DNA from: Peribacillus frigoritolerans
GTDB taxonomy: Bacteria > Bacillota > Bacilli > Bacillales > DSM-1321
Direction of reading: 5' to 3'
Assembly: GCA_030562215.1 (NCBI GenBank)
Contig: JAUPFL010000003.1
Span: 124,001-188,000 of the forward strand
Length of the DNA: 64,000 nt
Made by a program: the position numbers and the translations under genes. Positions 28,990-38,661 of this stretch are shown here, piece after piece (position 1 is the stretch's first letter; every line of letters begins with the position of its first letter). The notes under the pieces are model-generated. The model saw nothing but the letters and a program-made list of their open reading frames with translations. It was not told the DNA's origin and searched no databases.

Positions 28990-29853
28990 TCATGCTTTTA
29001 CGTAATTAGAAAGCGTGCCGATCTTCTCAATGCTAATGTTTATCCGGTCACCATTTTTCAACCAGATTTTCGGATTCCGCCCCATTCCAACGCCAGGTGG
29101 CGTACCAGTTGCAATCAAATCACCAGGCATTAGTGTCATGGACTGTGATAAAAATGATATGATTTTCGGAACCGTAAAAATTAGGTTGCTTGTATTTGAA
29201 TCCTGCATAATTTCACCGTTTAATTCAAGCTTAATCGCTAGTTTGTGGGGATCGCCCACTTCATCATGTGTAACGATAACAGGACCTAATGGAGCAAATG
29301 TGTCTGCCGTTTTGCCCCTTGACCACTGCCCGTCCTGAAATTGCAAATCTCGCGCACTTATATCATTTATAATTGTATAGCCAAAGACGTATTCAATTGC
29401 CTCATCTTCTGATACATGTTTCGCTTCTCTTCCAATGACAAACGCAAGTTCTGCTTCAAAGTCGACCTCGTTTGAATTAATTGGGATTTCAATCGCATCA
29501 TTATGACCTGCAATCGCATTCGAATATTTTGAAAAAATGACTGGCGAAACAGGCGGTTCCATCCCCGTTTCCTTGCAATGATCAAAATAGTTAAGTCCTA
29601 CGCAAATGATTTTATCCGGCTTTGCGATTGGCGGCAGGATTTTCACTTCTGACGGTTTGAATATAGCATCCTCATTCATCCGTTGCTCGATTAACTGTTC
29701 AGCACGTGTGCGTAACTCGCTGCTTCGTTCTATGAATTTTTTCATGCAAGCAGGAAATTCTTCTGGACCGAGAGCCGTTAAGCTGATAATTTGATCATCT
29801 TGAACAAGACCGATGTGCTGTTCGGTTTGCACGGAAAAAGTTGCTATTTTCAT
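28990..29853 (-). CDS. Fumarylacetoacetate hydrolase-family enzyme
   Basis: FAH-fold metal-dependent hydrolase/hydratase, 287 residues, unbroken. Metal ligands are visible in DFEAELAFVIGRE, and the family segment GYTIINDISARDLQF is followed by GKTADTFAPLGP and GTPPGVGMGRNP. Members cleave or dehydrate 2-keto-3-deoxy or 2,4-diketo acids. Its position after a 2-hydroxyacid dehydrogenase would fit a hydrolase acting on an oxidised 2-keto-3-deoxy acid, as in 2,4-diketo-3-deoxy-fuconate pathways, but this is inference. Confidence 0.85.
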   Translation of the reverse strand: MKIATFSVQTEQHIGLVQDDQIISLTALGPEEFPACMKKFIERSSELRTRAEQLIEQRMNEDAIFKPSEVKILPPIAKPDKIICVGLNYFDHCKETGMEPPVSPVIFSKYSNAIAGHNDAIEIPINSNEVDFEAELAFVIGREAKHVSEDEAIEYVFGYTIINDISARDLQFQDGQWSRGKTADTFAPLGPVIVTHDEVGDPHKLAIKLELNGEIMQDSNTSNLIFTVPKIISFLSQSMTLMPGDLIATGTPPGVGMGRNPKIWLKNGDRINISIEKIGTLSNYVKA

Positions 29854-29872
29854 ATTTTTCCCCTTTCTTAGG

Positions 29873-30826
29873 TTAATGCGTATGGTGTTTTTTCCCTTTT
29901 AAGACCTGAATGATATTTCTTGCTGCTTTTTGACGAAGTTCAACCATCGCTTCCTCAGAATACCAGGCGCTGTGCGGCGTAATGATGACATTGTCCATTG
30001 TGAGTAGCGGGCTATCGATTCGGACCGGCTCATTTTCTGTCACATCAAGTGCTGCACCTGCAATGATCCCTTTTTCAAGTGCATCAGAAAGTGCTTTTTC
30101 ATCGATTATCGGTCCACGTGCCGTGTTAATGATGACCGCATTTCTCTTCATCTGTTTAAGGCGCTCCTCATTGATCAGGTGGTATGTATCATCAATTAAG
30201 GGCACATGGATCGACAAATAATCGGCTTCGCCTATAATTTCGTCGAGATCCATTTTTTGAACCCCTACAGCAGCCATGTCTGCCGCCGATACGAAAGGGT
30301 CATAAGCAGCGGTTTTAAAACCGAGCGGTTTCACCTTTTCAATGAAACGGCGCGGAATCCGGCCAAAGCCTAGAACCCCAACCGTTTGTTCGTTAAAACG
30401 GTGAATCGGGACACACACTTTGAAGTCCCAGTTACCTTTTTTCACTTCCTTATTTAACAGTGTCACTTTCCGCGCCGACGAAAGTAAAAGTGCCAATGCA
30501 TGATTCGATACTTCTTCCATGCCATAATCCGGTACATTGGCGACAGTAATCCCCTTTTCTTTAGCCGCATTGAGATCAATTGTATTGACGCCAACCCCAT
30601 AGCGGGAAATGATTTTGGTGTTTTCAAGCGACTCGATGACTCGCCGTGAAATAGGAGCATATTGATTTAAAATTGCATCCACTTCTTTTGCCTGCTCCGT
30701 TACTTCTTCTTCAGTTTTGCATTGCGCTTTGATGAAATCGATTTCCAGACCGCTTTTTTGAAAAATCTCTTCTTCATATTTCAAATGGTCAAATTCGTAA
30801 TCCGTTAATAATATTTTAAAGGGCAT
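29873..30826 (-). CDS. D-2-hydroxyacid dehydrogenase (CtBP/SerA-like)
   Basis: NAD(P)-dependent D-2-hydroxyacid dehydrogenase fold, 317 residues, unbroken. Nucleotide site VGVLGFGRIPRRF (the last Gly of GxGxxG is replaced by Pro), catalytic Arg in NTARGPIID, Glu in VTENEPV and His in ITPHSAWYSEEA; these fit the C-terminal-binding-protein-like subgroup. It may reduce or oxidise a 2-keto/2-hydroxy acid formed by the neighbouring aldolase (for example tartronate semialdehyde- or hydroxypyruvate-like compounds). Overlapped by no gene; 19 bases before the FAH gene. Confidence 0.87.
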   Translation of the reverse strand: MPFKILLTDYEFDHLKYEEEIFQKSGLEIDFIKAQCKTEEEVTEQAKEVDAILNQYAPISRRVIESLENTKIISRYGVGVNTIDLNAAKEKGITVANVPDYGMEEVSNHALALLLSSARKVTLLNKEVKKGNWDFKVCVPIHRFNEQTVGVLGFGRIPRRFIEKVKPLGFKTAAYDPFVSAADMAAVGVQKMDLDEIIGEADYLSIHVPLIDDTYHLINEERLKQMKRNAVIINTARGPIIDEKALSDALEKGIIAGAALDVTENEPVRIDSPLLTMDNVIITPHSAWYSEEAMVELRQKAARNIIQVLKGKKHHTH

Positions 30827-30860
30827 TTGGGCTCAACTCCTTTCTTGTAATACCAGACAT

Positions 30861-31808
30861 CTATTTCGCTGCTGCCTTTTCAATTTTTGCAATACCGAGT
30901 CCTTCTGCACCGAGTTTCGATGTTCTGGCTTCTGGAAAATATCGTTCGATCATTTGAATACCAATTGCGGCACGACGTACACGTTCTTGAGCGAGTGAGA
31001 TGTTCGTACTTTCCCATTGTTTCCCTGATGGGTATACATCCGGGTGATTACGAAGACCGAATTTGATATATACAGGCGCCAATACACGGATAATTTCCGG
31101 TATTTCATAATAGCGAAGAAAACCGCCGAAGGTATCCGGAACTTCAACGTATAAATCAATTGGAATGTTTATTGATTGCCGGATTGCTGCAAGTTTAGGC
31201 AGCGTTAATGCAGGTGGTACGTTATAGGTATCCGCTCCGATGTCTTCCATTAATTTAACGGATACTGGATTGGATGAACCCATTTGAACCGATACTTTTA
31301 CAACAAAGTCTTCCGGAAGCTGTCCGAATTTTTTCATTTCTTTCGTTAAAAGGAGGAGTCCTTCATCCGCAACCAACGCACCGCGAAGACCAAGTGCAGC
31401 TCCTCTTTTCAAGTCTTCCATGGCATAAACAAGCTGGTCGGATCCTTCATGGCGGATTCCCTGGGATTTTCCTCCTGGCGTAAGCGGTCCTGCGCTGACA
31501 TCCCATGAACCCCTGGGACCGACAAACAAACTGAGCTCCATGCCGCGCTCTGCTGTCATTTCACACATTTCTTTAATCTCTTCATCCGTTTGAAGCATGA
31601 TGCCGCTGCCCTGAGATATTCGGTGAATGGTCAAACCGAGTCGGTCAATTTCTTTCAATGTTTCTTTTAGTGCCGCTGGACCTTCTACACTTGGCAGTTC
31701 AACGCGGTATTGAGCACCGTCCGGAAATGTTTTCGTTGATGTAGGAAGTTCTTTAAGATCAGTTGATGGGTAGCCTAATTTTTCGAGCAAGTCGCGTGAT
31801 TCTTTCAT
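30861..31808 (-). CDS. Conserved protein of unknown function, TIM-barrel/U32-peptidase-like
   Basis: 315 residues, unbroken, no signal peptide. The order of short hydrophobic strands (LTIHRISQGSG, MELSLFVGPRG, RGALVADEGLLLL, FVVKVSVQMG, IGADTYNVPPALTLP, IPIDLYVEVPD, PVYIKFGLRNHPDVYPSG) suggests a TIM barrel. Similar proteins are often labelled U32 peptidase or just peptidase, yet I see no peptidase logic here. It sits between a DHDPS-type aldolase and a 2-hydroxyacid dehydrogenase. Conserved Gly, Asp, Glu and Arg clusters at strand ends suggest an enzyme acting on a sugar-acid intermediate (inference); no function is claimed. Confidence 0.8.
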   Translation of the reverse strand: MKESRDLLEKLGYPSTDLKELPTSTKTFPDGAQYRVELPSVEGPAALKETLKEIDRLGLTIHRISQGSGIMLQTDEEIKEMCEMTAERGMELSLFVGPRGSWDVSAGPLTPGGKSQGIRHEGSDQLVYAMEDLKRGAALGLRGALVADEGLLLLTKEMKKFGQLPEDFVVKVSVQMGSSNPVSVKLMEDIGADTYNVPPALTLPKLAAIRQSINIPIDLYVEVPDTFGGFLRYYEIPEIIRVLAPVYIKFGLRNHPDVYPSGKQWESTNISLAQERVRRAAIGIQMIERYFPEARTSKLGAEGLGIAKIEKAAAK

Positions 31809-31830
31809 TTTTGGACGCCTTCTTTCATAT

Positions 31831-32715
31831 TTATATTTTTAAAAGAGCAGCTACTTTGTCACTCAAATCATCAGGGTATACATCGCATGGGGCACGGTGT
31901 CCAGCCGCAACGTCAAACCAGCGCTGATGAACCGCTTCTTTCATGGCTGTAAAAAATGTCGGACCGTAATTGTACACATCCATCAGTTTTGAAATCATTT
32001 GATGATTTTTCTGTGCTTCAGCGAGATCCCCTTTATGATACGATTCATATAAATGTACGGATATTTCCGGGGCAAAGACAGCGCTTCCATTAATGCTTCC
32101 CGCTGCACCAATCATTTGAGCCGGAAGCAAATGCTCGTCAAACGCGGAGAAGACTCTGAAATCACTGCGAACTTTCTTCACTTCCGCCAGCACTTGACGA
32201 AGGTGGCCGAAATCACTGACCGTCTCTTTAATACCTGCAATGTTTGAATGATCTTGGGCTAATTTTTTAATCAATTCGATTGATAAATTTTGTCCGGTCA
32301 AGAGCGGGATGTTATAAATGAATACTTGCAGATTAGTATGATTCGCTACGCTGGAGAAATGTCGATATAATTGCTCGTCAGACAGCTTCCAGTAATATGG
32401 GTTTACTACCAGAACGCCGTTCGCTCCATGCTCTTCTGCATATGAAGTCAGTTCTTGCACCTCTTTTAATGCGGTATGCCCAACGCCGACCATAACTGGC
32501 ACTCGTCCATTAATGTGCTTTAACATTTCACGTACATATAATTTCCTTTCTTCCGTTGTAAGTGATGAGAACTCACCTGAACTACCCATTAACAAAATAC
32601 CGTCAATATTCCGTGAGATTAATAGGTCGATATACCTTCTGTTCAACTCCATATCCAAGTTCCCCGTTTCATCAAATAAGGTGACTACCGGTGGAATGAT
32701 GCCATGAAAGTCCAT
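31831..32715 (-). CDS. Dihydrodipicolinate synthase-family aldolase/dehydratase
   Basis: Class I TIM-barrel enzyme of the DapA/NAL family, 294 residues, unbroken. Motifs: GIIPPVVTLFDETGNLD, GSSGEFSSLTTEER, YNIPLLTGQNLS with the Tyr of the catalytic triad, and Schiff-base Lys in IAGIKETVSDFG. Family members in sugar-acid clusters cleave KDG/KDGal to pyruvate and glyceraldehyde, or dehydrate 2-keto-3-deoxy (5-keto-4-deoxy) acids to alpha-ketoglutarate semialdehyde. Both would fit here, because a semialdehyde dehydrogenase is next but one upstream. Start ATG of MDFHG, seven bases after AGGAGGGG. Confidence 0.87.
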   Translation of the reverse strand: MDFHGIIPPVVTLFDETGNLDMELNRRYIDLLISRNIDGILLMGSSGEFSSLTTEERKLYVREMLKHINGRVPVMVGVGHTALKEVQELTSYAEEHGANGVLVVNPYYWKLSDEQLYRHFSSVANHTNLQVFIYNIPLLTGQNLSIELIKKLAQDHSNIAGIKETVSDFGHLRQVLAEVKKVRSDFRVFSAFDEHLLPAQMIGAAGSINGSAVFAPEISVHLYESYHKGDLAEAQKNHQMISKLMDVYNYGPTFFTAMKEAVHQRWFDVAAGHRAPCDVYPDDLSDKVAALLKI

Positions 32716-32732
32716 TATTTCCCCTCCTTTTA

Positions 32733-33878
32733 TTACCATTCAGCGATACTCCCATCTTCATTACGCCAAATTGGGTTTTTCCAATCATGTCCGGTCTCTG
32801 CTGCCTGCATCACTTTCTCCTCATCGATTTCCACCCCGAGACCCGGATTATCCGGAATGTTCACATAACCATCTTCATAGTCGAATAATTCTGGATTTTT
32901 CATATAATCGAGGATGTCCATGCCTTCGTTGTAATGAATACCAAGGCTTTGCTCCTGAATAATGAAATTTGGTGTCGTTGCGTCCAAATGAATGGATGAA
33001 GCAAGAGTCATCGGACCGAGCGGGCAGTGCGGCGCAATCGCTACATCATACGCTTCCGCCATTGCGGCAATTTTTTTCCTTCTAAAATACCACCTGTATG
33101 AGACAGATCCGGCTGAATTATATCGACATAACCATCCTGAAGTAGTTGCTTAAAGCCCCAGCGCGTATACATCCTTTCACCCGTTGCAATGGGACACGTA
33201 GTATGCCAGGCAATCTCACGAAGTGCTTCATTGTTTTCCGGGAGCACCGGTTCTTCAATGAACATTGGACGGTATGGTTCGAGTTCTTTCACAATCACCT
33301 TTGCCATCGTTTTATGAATCCTCCCGTGAAAATCCACACCGATGCCAAAGTCTTTGCCAACCGCTTCCCTAATTGAAGCAACGCGTTCGATGACCGCTTC
33401 CACTTTTGAAAAGCTATCTATGTAATTCATTTCTTCTGATGCGTTCATTTTGACTGCAAGGAATCCCTTCTTCTGTTTTTCTTTGCGGCAGCAACTACAT
33501 CCATAGGTCGGTCTCCTCCGACCCATGAGTACACTTTAATTTTTTGACGTGCTTTGCCGCCGAGCATTTGGTATACAGGGATATTGAAGTATTTTCCTTT
33601 TATATCCCATAGTGCCTGTTCAATTCCGGAAATGGCACTCATTAAAATTGGCCCCCACGGTAAAATCCACCTCGATATAGCGTTTGCCAGATGTCTTCAA
33701 TATCGTTTGGATTTCTTCCGATCAAATAATCGGTCAATTCGTTAACTGCTGCTTTAACCGTTTCAGCTCGCCCTTCCACGACAGGCTCTCCCCAGCCGGA
33801 AATGCCTTCATCCGTATCGATCTTTAAAAACAGCCAGCGGGGTGGAACTTTGTATAAAGATATTTTTATGATTTTCAT
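32733..33878 (-). CDS. Enolase-superfamily sugar-acid dehydratase, galactonate dehydratase (DgoD)-like, three frame breaks
   Basis: Mandelate-racemase subgroup enzyme that abstracts the C2 proton of an aldonate and eliminates water. Metal and catalytic residues are visible: Asp in [10 protein letters not shown], Glu in [11 protein letters not shown], Glu in [12 protein letters not shown], and the later [10 protein letters not shown] and [10 protein letters not shown]. The N-terminus ([18 protein letters not shown]) and C-terminus ([13 protein letters not shown]) match D-galactonate dehydratases. One-base losses are near 33654 (C), 33488 (G) and 33077 (A). Corrected length about 383 residues. 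Product would be KDGal or an analogous 2-keto-3-deoxy acid. Start ATG at 33878 after GAGGTGCTTG. Confidence 0.9.
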
Positions 33879-33939
33879 CAAGCACCTCGCATAAATTTTT
33901 TGGAAGAAAGAGAGATTTTGGAAACCTCTCTTACTCTAG

Positions 33940-35408
33940 TTAAGAACCTTTAATAAAAACCGTTTTTATGGCTGTATAAAATTCTTTCGCCGCTTCACCT
34001 TGCTCTCGCGAACCCGTGCTCGATGCTTTCATACCCCCGAATGGGGCTTGCAACTCTACGCCCGCGCTTTCAGCGTTAATGCGGACAAGACCTGCTTCAA
34101 TTTCATCAATGAAATCCAAAATTGAGCTAATATTTGATGTGAAGATTGATGCACTCAATCCGTATTTCGTATTATTTGCCAAGTTAATCGCTTCAACAAG
34201 ATCGGTTGCTTTCATAAGCGCGATAACTGGTCCAAAAATTTCTGCCTGTGCAATCTCCATTTCGGACGTCACGTCTTCAAAAATCGCTGGTGTGATGAAA
34301 AAGCCCCTACCATAGTCTCCGCCAGTTAATATCTCCCCGCCATATATGAGTTTTGCGCCCTCCTGCTTGCCTTTTTCAATGTACTGCGTCACCGTATTGA
34401 ACTGACTTTCGCTTGCACAGGGGCCCATCCAAACTCCATCTTGAAGGCCGTTGCCAACCGTTATTTTCGCTGCTGCTTCTACCAGTTTTTGCTTAAAAAC
34501 ATCATAGACCGATGATTCAACAACAACACGACTTGAAGCTGTGCATTTCTGGCCGGAAGAACGAAATCCACCGCTGATGACCGCCTCGACAGCTTGGTCG
34601 ATGTTTGCATCTTTCGTTACGATGACTGGATTTTTTCCACCCATTTCAAGCTGATATTTTATGCCGCGGGCGGAAGCTGATTTTGCGACGCTCTGACCGA
34701 CACTTTCAGAACCGGTAAATGTGATCGCATTCAAAAGCGGATGATCGATGAGTCCTTGACCGATGATCGACCCTTTACCGGTAATAAAATTCACAACACC
34801 CTCAGGGAAGCCTGCTTTGGTAAAGCATTCCATGACTTTCGCAGCTGTAACGGCTCCCTCCGTAGCAGGTTTCCATACGATTGTATTGCCATACACAAGA
34901 GCTGGAGCCATTTTCCAGATCGGTATTGCAACAGGGAAATTCCAAGGTGTGATTATCCCTACAACACCTAGGGGGTTCGTTTCGTAAACATTAGGGCATC
35001 TTTATCGGATGATGGTATAACATCCCCGTCTTTCCGCATCCCTTCCCCAGCATAGTAACGCAGGATTGCAACACCTCGTGCCGTTTCACCCTTTGCTTCC
35101 GGTAACGTTTTACCCATTTCGCGAGTCATGGTTTCAGCAATTTCATCCAGATTTTCTTCCAATATATTGGCCGTTTTATAAAGGATTTGTCCACGTGCAG
35201 ATTGCCCGAGCCTGCGCCAATCCCTTTTTGCCTTGTGCGCTGCAGCTACAGCTTTGTTCAAGTCATCTTCGGTTGAGCTTTGTACGTAGCCAACCGGCTC
35301 TTTGTCCGCAGGATTAATACTTTCGATTGTATTTCCAGAAGATGCATTCACCCACTCATTATTAATGAAATTTTTATATGTTTTCGTTGCAAATGTAGTT
35401 GATATCAT
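33940..35408 (-). CDS. Aldehyde dehydrogenase, alpha-ketoglutarate semialdehyde dehydrogenase type, one frame break
   Basis: NAD(P)-dependent aldehyde dehydrogenase with [38 protein letters not shown], general base in [13 protein letters not shown] and the catalytic Cys in [11 protein letters not shown]. Strong likeness to the YcbD/GucD group, which oxidises alpha-ketoglutarate semialdehyde in glucarate, arabinonate and xylonate (Weimberg-type) pathways. The frame breaks near 34975 (CGAACCCC for CGAAACCCC), fusing MFTKRN to PLGVVG. Corrected length about 489 residues. Start taken at the ATG nine bases after AAGGAG. Confidence 0.88.
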
Positions 35409-35430
35409 AATCATTAGCTCCTTTTACGTT

Positions 35431-36610
35431 TTAGAATGTCGGTCCAATTCTCCAAATACCAAAGTCATGCTGCTTTAATATCTCCGCTTTTGTTAGTTTT
35501 CCGTTTGAAACGTGTTGAATTTCTTCCATAATGCGCCTGCCCACTTCATCAACGGTTTCTAATCCATCGACAATCGTACCAGCATTTAGATCCATATTTT
35601 CATTCATCTTGTCAAACATTGGTGTATTAGTTGAGATTTTAATGACGGGTGAAATAGGAGAACCTGTTGGCGTGCCTCTTCCACTAGTAAAGAGAACGAT
35701 TTGGGCTCCGCCTGCGACCATGCCTGTCAATTGCTCAATGTCATGGCCAGGCGTATCCATCCATACTAGCCCTTTTTTTGTGGGCACCTGGGCATAATCA
35801 ATGACTTCTTCCAATCTTGTTGTACCTGATTTTGTCGCTGCACCCAGGGATTTTTCTTCTAGTGAGCTGAGACCTCCCTCAATGTTTCCCGGACTTGGAT
35901 TTCCGGTGCGGATGTCTACGCCCATTTGAATCGAGCGGTCTTCCATCATTTTAATAACCGCATAAGCTTTTTTGCTACCTGGTCGTTTGCCGCCCTGTTT
36001 GCGATCAAATGCTCTGCACCGATGAGTTCAGTCGTTTCCGCTAATATTGCGGTTCCCCTTGCTGAACTACCAAATCGCTTGTACGTCCGACTGCCGGGTT
36101 CGCCGATAAGCCGGAGCATGCATCCGACCCACCGCATTCTGTGCCGACAATCAGCTCGCTAAAATCACATAATTCCCGTTGCACCATCGAGGCATCCTGG
36201 ACCATTTTGACCGCAATTTTAGATACTTCGGCAATTGTTTGAAGAGTGCCGCCATGATCCTGGATCGATACAGTTTCCACTGGCTTACCGCATTTGGCAA
36301 TTTCATCCCCAATACGGTGCGCCTGATGTGTCTCACAGCCAAGCCCGAGTACTATGACACCATATACATTTGGATTCATTCCCATCCCTGCATAGGTTCT
36401 GGCCGTTTGATCATAATCAGTGCCCACTTGCGCACAGCCATGCTGATGAATGAATGTGACGGTTCCGCTCACCAATTCTGTGACGCGCTGTGCTGTTTGA
36501 GTTGCACATGTTATCGTTGGCAAAATCAGTACGTGATTCCGTACACCGACGCGGCCATCAGGACGACGGTAGCCCCAAAACTGCACTTTTTCATTCAGCA
36601 ATTTTGTCAC
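35431..36610 (-). CDS. UxaA/GarD-family dehydratase, large subunit, two frame breaks
   Basis: Catalytic subunit of an altronate/galactarate-type dehydratase: FWGYRRPDGRVGVRNHVLILPT, HQHGCAQVGTD, VLGLGCETHQ, GTECGGSDACSGLSANPAVG and NPSPGNIEGGLSSLEEKSLG. The frame breaks near 36054 (GGGG for GGGGG, restoring QQGGTAILAE) and near 35972 (six A for seven, restoring SKKAYAVIKMMEDR). Corrected length about 393 residues. The SAF domain is encoded by the gene just before it, overlapping by 20 bases, so this is the two-subunit form, unlike the single-chain uxaA at 11190-12693. Galactarate, altronate or a related acid is the likely substrate; GTG start. Confidence 0.88.
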
Positions 36611-36890
36611 CTCTTCCTCTTTTGCCTTCTAAATTGTGTACATGAACATGTGCACCAGCGGGAATAAAAGCTGAGGCTGCACCTATGACTTCCCCATATT
36701 TAATTATGTCTTCTCCTTGTTCGATGGCTTTGACTGCGAACTTATGCCCAAAACGAATCGGTTCAAGAATGGGTACGACAAGTTCTTCAAGGTCTGACTT
36801 CACAACAACTGATGTATTTGCAGGGATTTCGGATAAAGCGACAGCTACACTATCTTTCCTACTTAAGTAAAGTGTTTTATATTCGCTCAT
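36591..36890 (-). CDS. UxaA/GarD-family dehydratase, small (SAF-domain) subunit
   Basis: 99 residues consisting of one SAF domain, ending HVHVHNLEGKRGRGDKIAE. The VHVHNLE stretch is the segment that in single-chain UxaA links the SAF domain to the catalytic body. A typical sequence for the separate small subunit is seen (IPANTSVVVKSDLEEL, FGHKFAVKAIEQGEDIIKYGEVIG). It overlaps the large-subunit gene by 20 bases, implying coupled translation in equal amounts. Start ATG after AAGGGGTGACAAA. Confidence 0.88.
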   Translation of the reverse strand: MSEYKTLYLSRKDSVAVALSEIPANTSVVVKSDLEELVVPILEPIRFGHKFAVKAIEQGEDIIKYGEVIGAASAFIPAGAHVHVHNLEGKRGRGDKIAE

Positions 36891-36901
36891 TTTGTCACCC
36901 C

Positions 36902-37789
36902 TTAAATGGTTTGAACTGCTTTACTTTGGATAACCGGGTTGTTTAATACCCCAATCCCTGGTATTTCGATTTCAATCCGGTCATCGCCTTTCAATGTAAA
37001 TTCATTTGGCGGAACCACGCATGTACCTGTAAGTAAAACCGATCCATCAAAAATAGTGTTATCTAAAACTAAATAGTCGACAAGCTCTTCCAATTTTCGT
37101 TTCAATTGGTTTACTTTCGCTTCACCTTCAAATACTTTTTCTTCATTTCGAAAAATCCGGCACATGATTTTAAGCTCATATGGATCCTGAACAGCCTCTT
37201 TTAACAAGATGGCCGGTCCAATGGAACAAGAGTTTTTCCAAACTTTTGCCTGTGGGAGATAAAGCGGATTTTCACCTTCAATATCACGGCAGCTCATGTC
37301 ATTACCTGCGATATATCCGAGTACCGTTCCCTTTTTATCGATGACAAGACCAAGCTCAGGCTCCGGAATTTGCCACTTTGAATCTGAACGCAAGTATACC
37401 GGGTCATTCGGGCCTACGGTTCTTGCTGCAGTCGATTTAAAGAAAATCTCAGGACGCACTGCATCATAAACTTTGTCATAGAAAGTTTGGCGGTCCAGCT
37501 TCCCTTGCGTAGCTTCGTAGTTACGTGCTTCCTTGCTTTTCTTATACGTAACGCCAGATGCCCATACTTCCGGTGCGTCGATAGGCGTAGTTAATTGAAG
37601 ACCTTCCAATGGCTGCTTTTCCCCTTCGGCGACAATTTGTTTTACAATGTCAAACGCAGTTCTGTTTTCATGGCGTGCCGTTGAAATCAACGACATAAAA
37701 TCCATAAATGGAAGGTCCACCACATTGTTTTCGTTTGTCACGGCAGCAAGTTGTTTTTTGTTTTCATTTACATAGCGAATAATTCTCAT
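36902..37789 (-). CDS. FAH-fold 2-keto-3-deoxy-aldonate dehydratase candidate
   Basis: 295 residues, unbroken, FAH superfamily. Visible features are WASGVTYKKSKEARNYE, metal ligands around IPEPELGLVIDKKG, GYIAGNDMSCRDIEGENPLYLPQAKVW and LLTGTCVVPPNEFTL. This resembles the KdaD/XylX-like group that dehydrates 2-keto-3-deoxy-arabinonate or -xylonate to alpha-ketoglutarate semialdehyde, more than the fumarylacetoacetate hydrolases. With the semialdehyde dehydrogenase and the IlvD/Edd dehydratase in the same block it would complete a Weimberg-type route from pentonates to alpha-ketoglutarate (inference). Confidence 0.8.
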   Translation of the reverse strand: MRIIRYVNENKKQLAAVTNENNVVDLPFMDFMSLISTARHENRTAFDIVKQIVAEGEKQPLEGLQLTTPIDAPEVWASGVTYKKSKEARNYEATQGKLDRQTFYDKVYDAVRPEIFFKSTAARTVGPNDPVYLRSDSKWQIPEPELGLVIDKKGTVLGYIAGNDMSCRDIEGENPLYLPQAKVWKNSCSIGPAILLKEAVQDPYELKIMCRIFRNEEKVFEGEAKVNQLKRKLEELVDYLVLDNTIFDGSVLLTGTCVVPPNEFTLKGDDRIEIEIPGIGVLNNPVIQSKAVQTI

Positions 37790-37820
37790 TTGCTAGTTCC
37801 TCCTAATGGCAGACCTCTTT

Positions 37821-38587
37821 TTATATTTTTTGATATTCATAACCGAGCTCCTGCGAAATTTTACTGCTGCATTCCTTTAAGAGACGTACATAATACTCAT
37901 GTGTTTCTTCGTTTACTTTCGAAGCAGGCATCGATACACTCATTGCAGCGATTACCTTTCCTGAATAATCTTTTATCGGTACGGCAAGACAGAAAATGCC
38001 CGGTTCATTTTCTTCATTATCCATTGAATACCCATTAATGCGTACTTTTTCGATTTCTACCAAAAACTGCTCCTTGGATCTAATCGATCTTTCTGTCGGT
38101 CCCGTATAATCATAGCCTTCCAAGAGCAAATCCAGTTCACTATCTGTTTTCGTTGCAACAAGAGATTTGCCAACTGCACTTGTATGAATTGGAACACGCC
38201 GGCCAATACGGGAATACAGGACCGTTACCCCAGTACCTTCCACTTTATCGATATAGACACCTTCCTGCCCGTCCAATATGACAAGGTGCAGCGTTAAATT
38301 CGTTGTTGCTGAAACCCATTCAAGATGTTTTCTGGCTACGTTGCGCAAATCGAGATGGGTCACAACAACGCTTCCCTCTCCAATAACTTTAATCCCAGCG
38401 AGTATTTTCCATTTTCTTCACCTTGTGAAATATAGTGATGCTCCTGTAAGGTTTTTAAAAGTGAATGAACCGTACTTTTATGTAAATTCATTCGTTTACT
38501 TATCTCCGTGATAGTTAGTTCGCGCTCACGCTCATCAAATAAATCCAATATTTTCAAGGCACGCTCCACCGATTGGATGATAGGCAT
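37821..38587 (-). CDS. IclR-family transcriptional regulator, one frame break
   Basis: Winged helix-turn-helix N-terminus (SVERALKILDLFDERERELTITEISKRMNLHKSTVHSLLKTL) and IclR effector domain (KVEGTGVTVLYSRIGRRVPIHTSAVGKSLVA, EENEPGIFCLAVPI). The frame breaks near 38368 (AGGGAAGC for AGGGGAAGC), joining KLLERG to SVVVTHLDL. Corrected length about 255 residues. It lies inside the sugar-acid block, so it likely represses or activates that block in response to a sugar acid or 2-keto-3-deoxy acid. Candidate operators are the palindromes at 46281-46297 and 46407-46423. Confidence 0.9.
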
Positions 38588-38661
38588 CGTTCCTCACTCC
38601 TTTAATTATTCTGTCTACCTTTATATTATCGGATTTTTGACGAGCATTCCTCACTTTATTT

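Noticed and set aside
31831-32715. True dihydrodipicolinate synthase for lysine synthesis
   Set aside because: The context is entirely sugar-acid catabolism, with no lysine or dipicolinate gene nearby.
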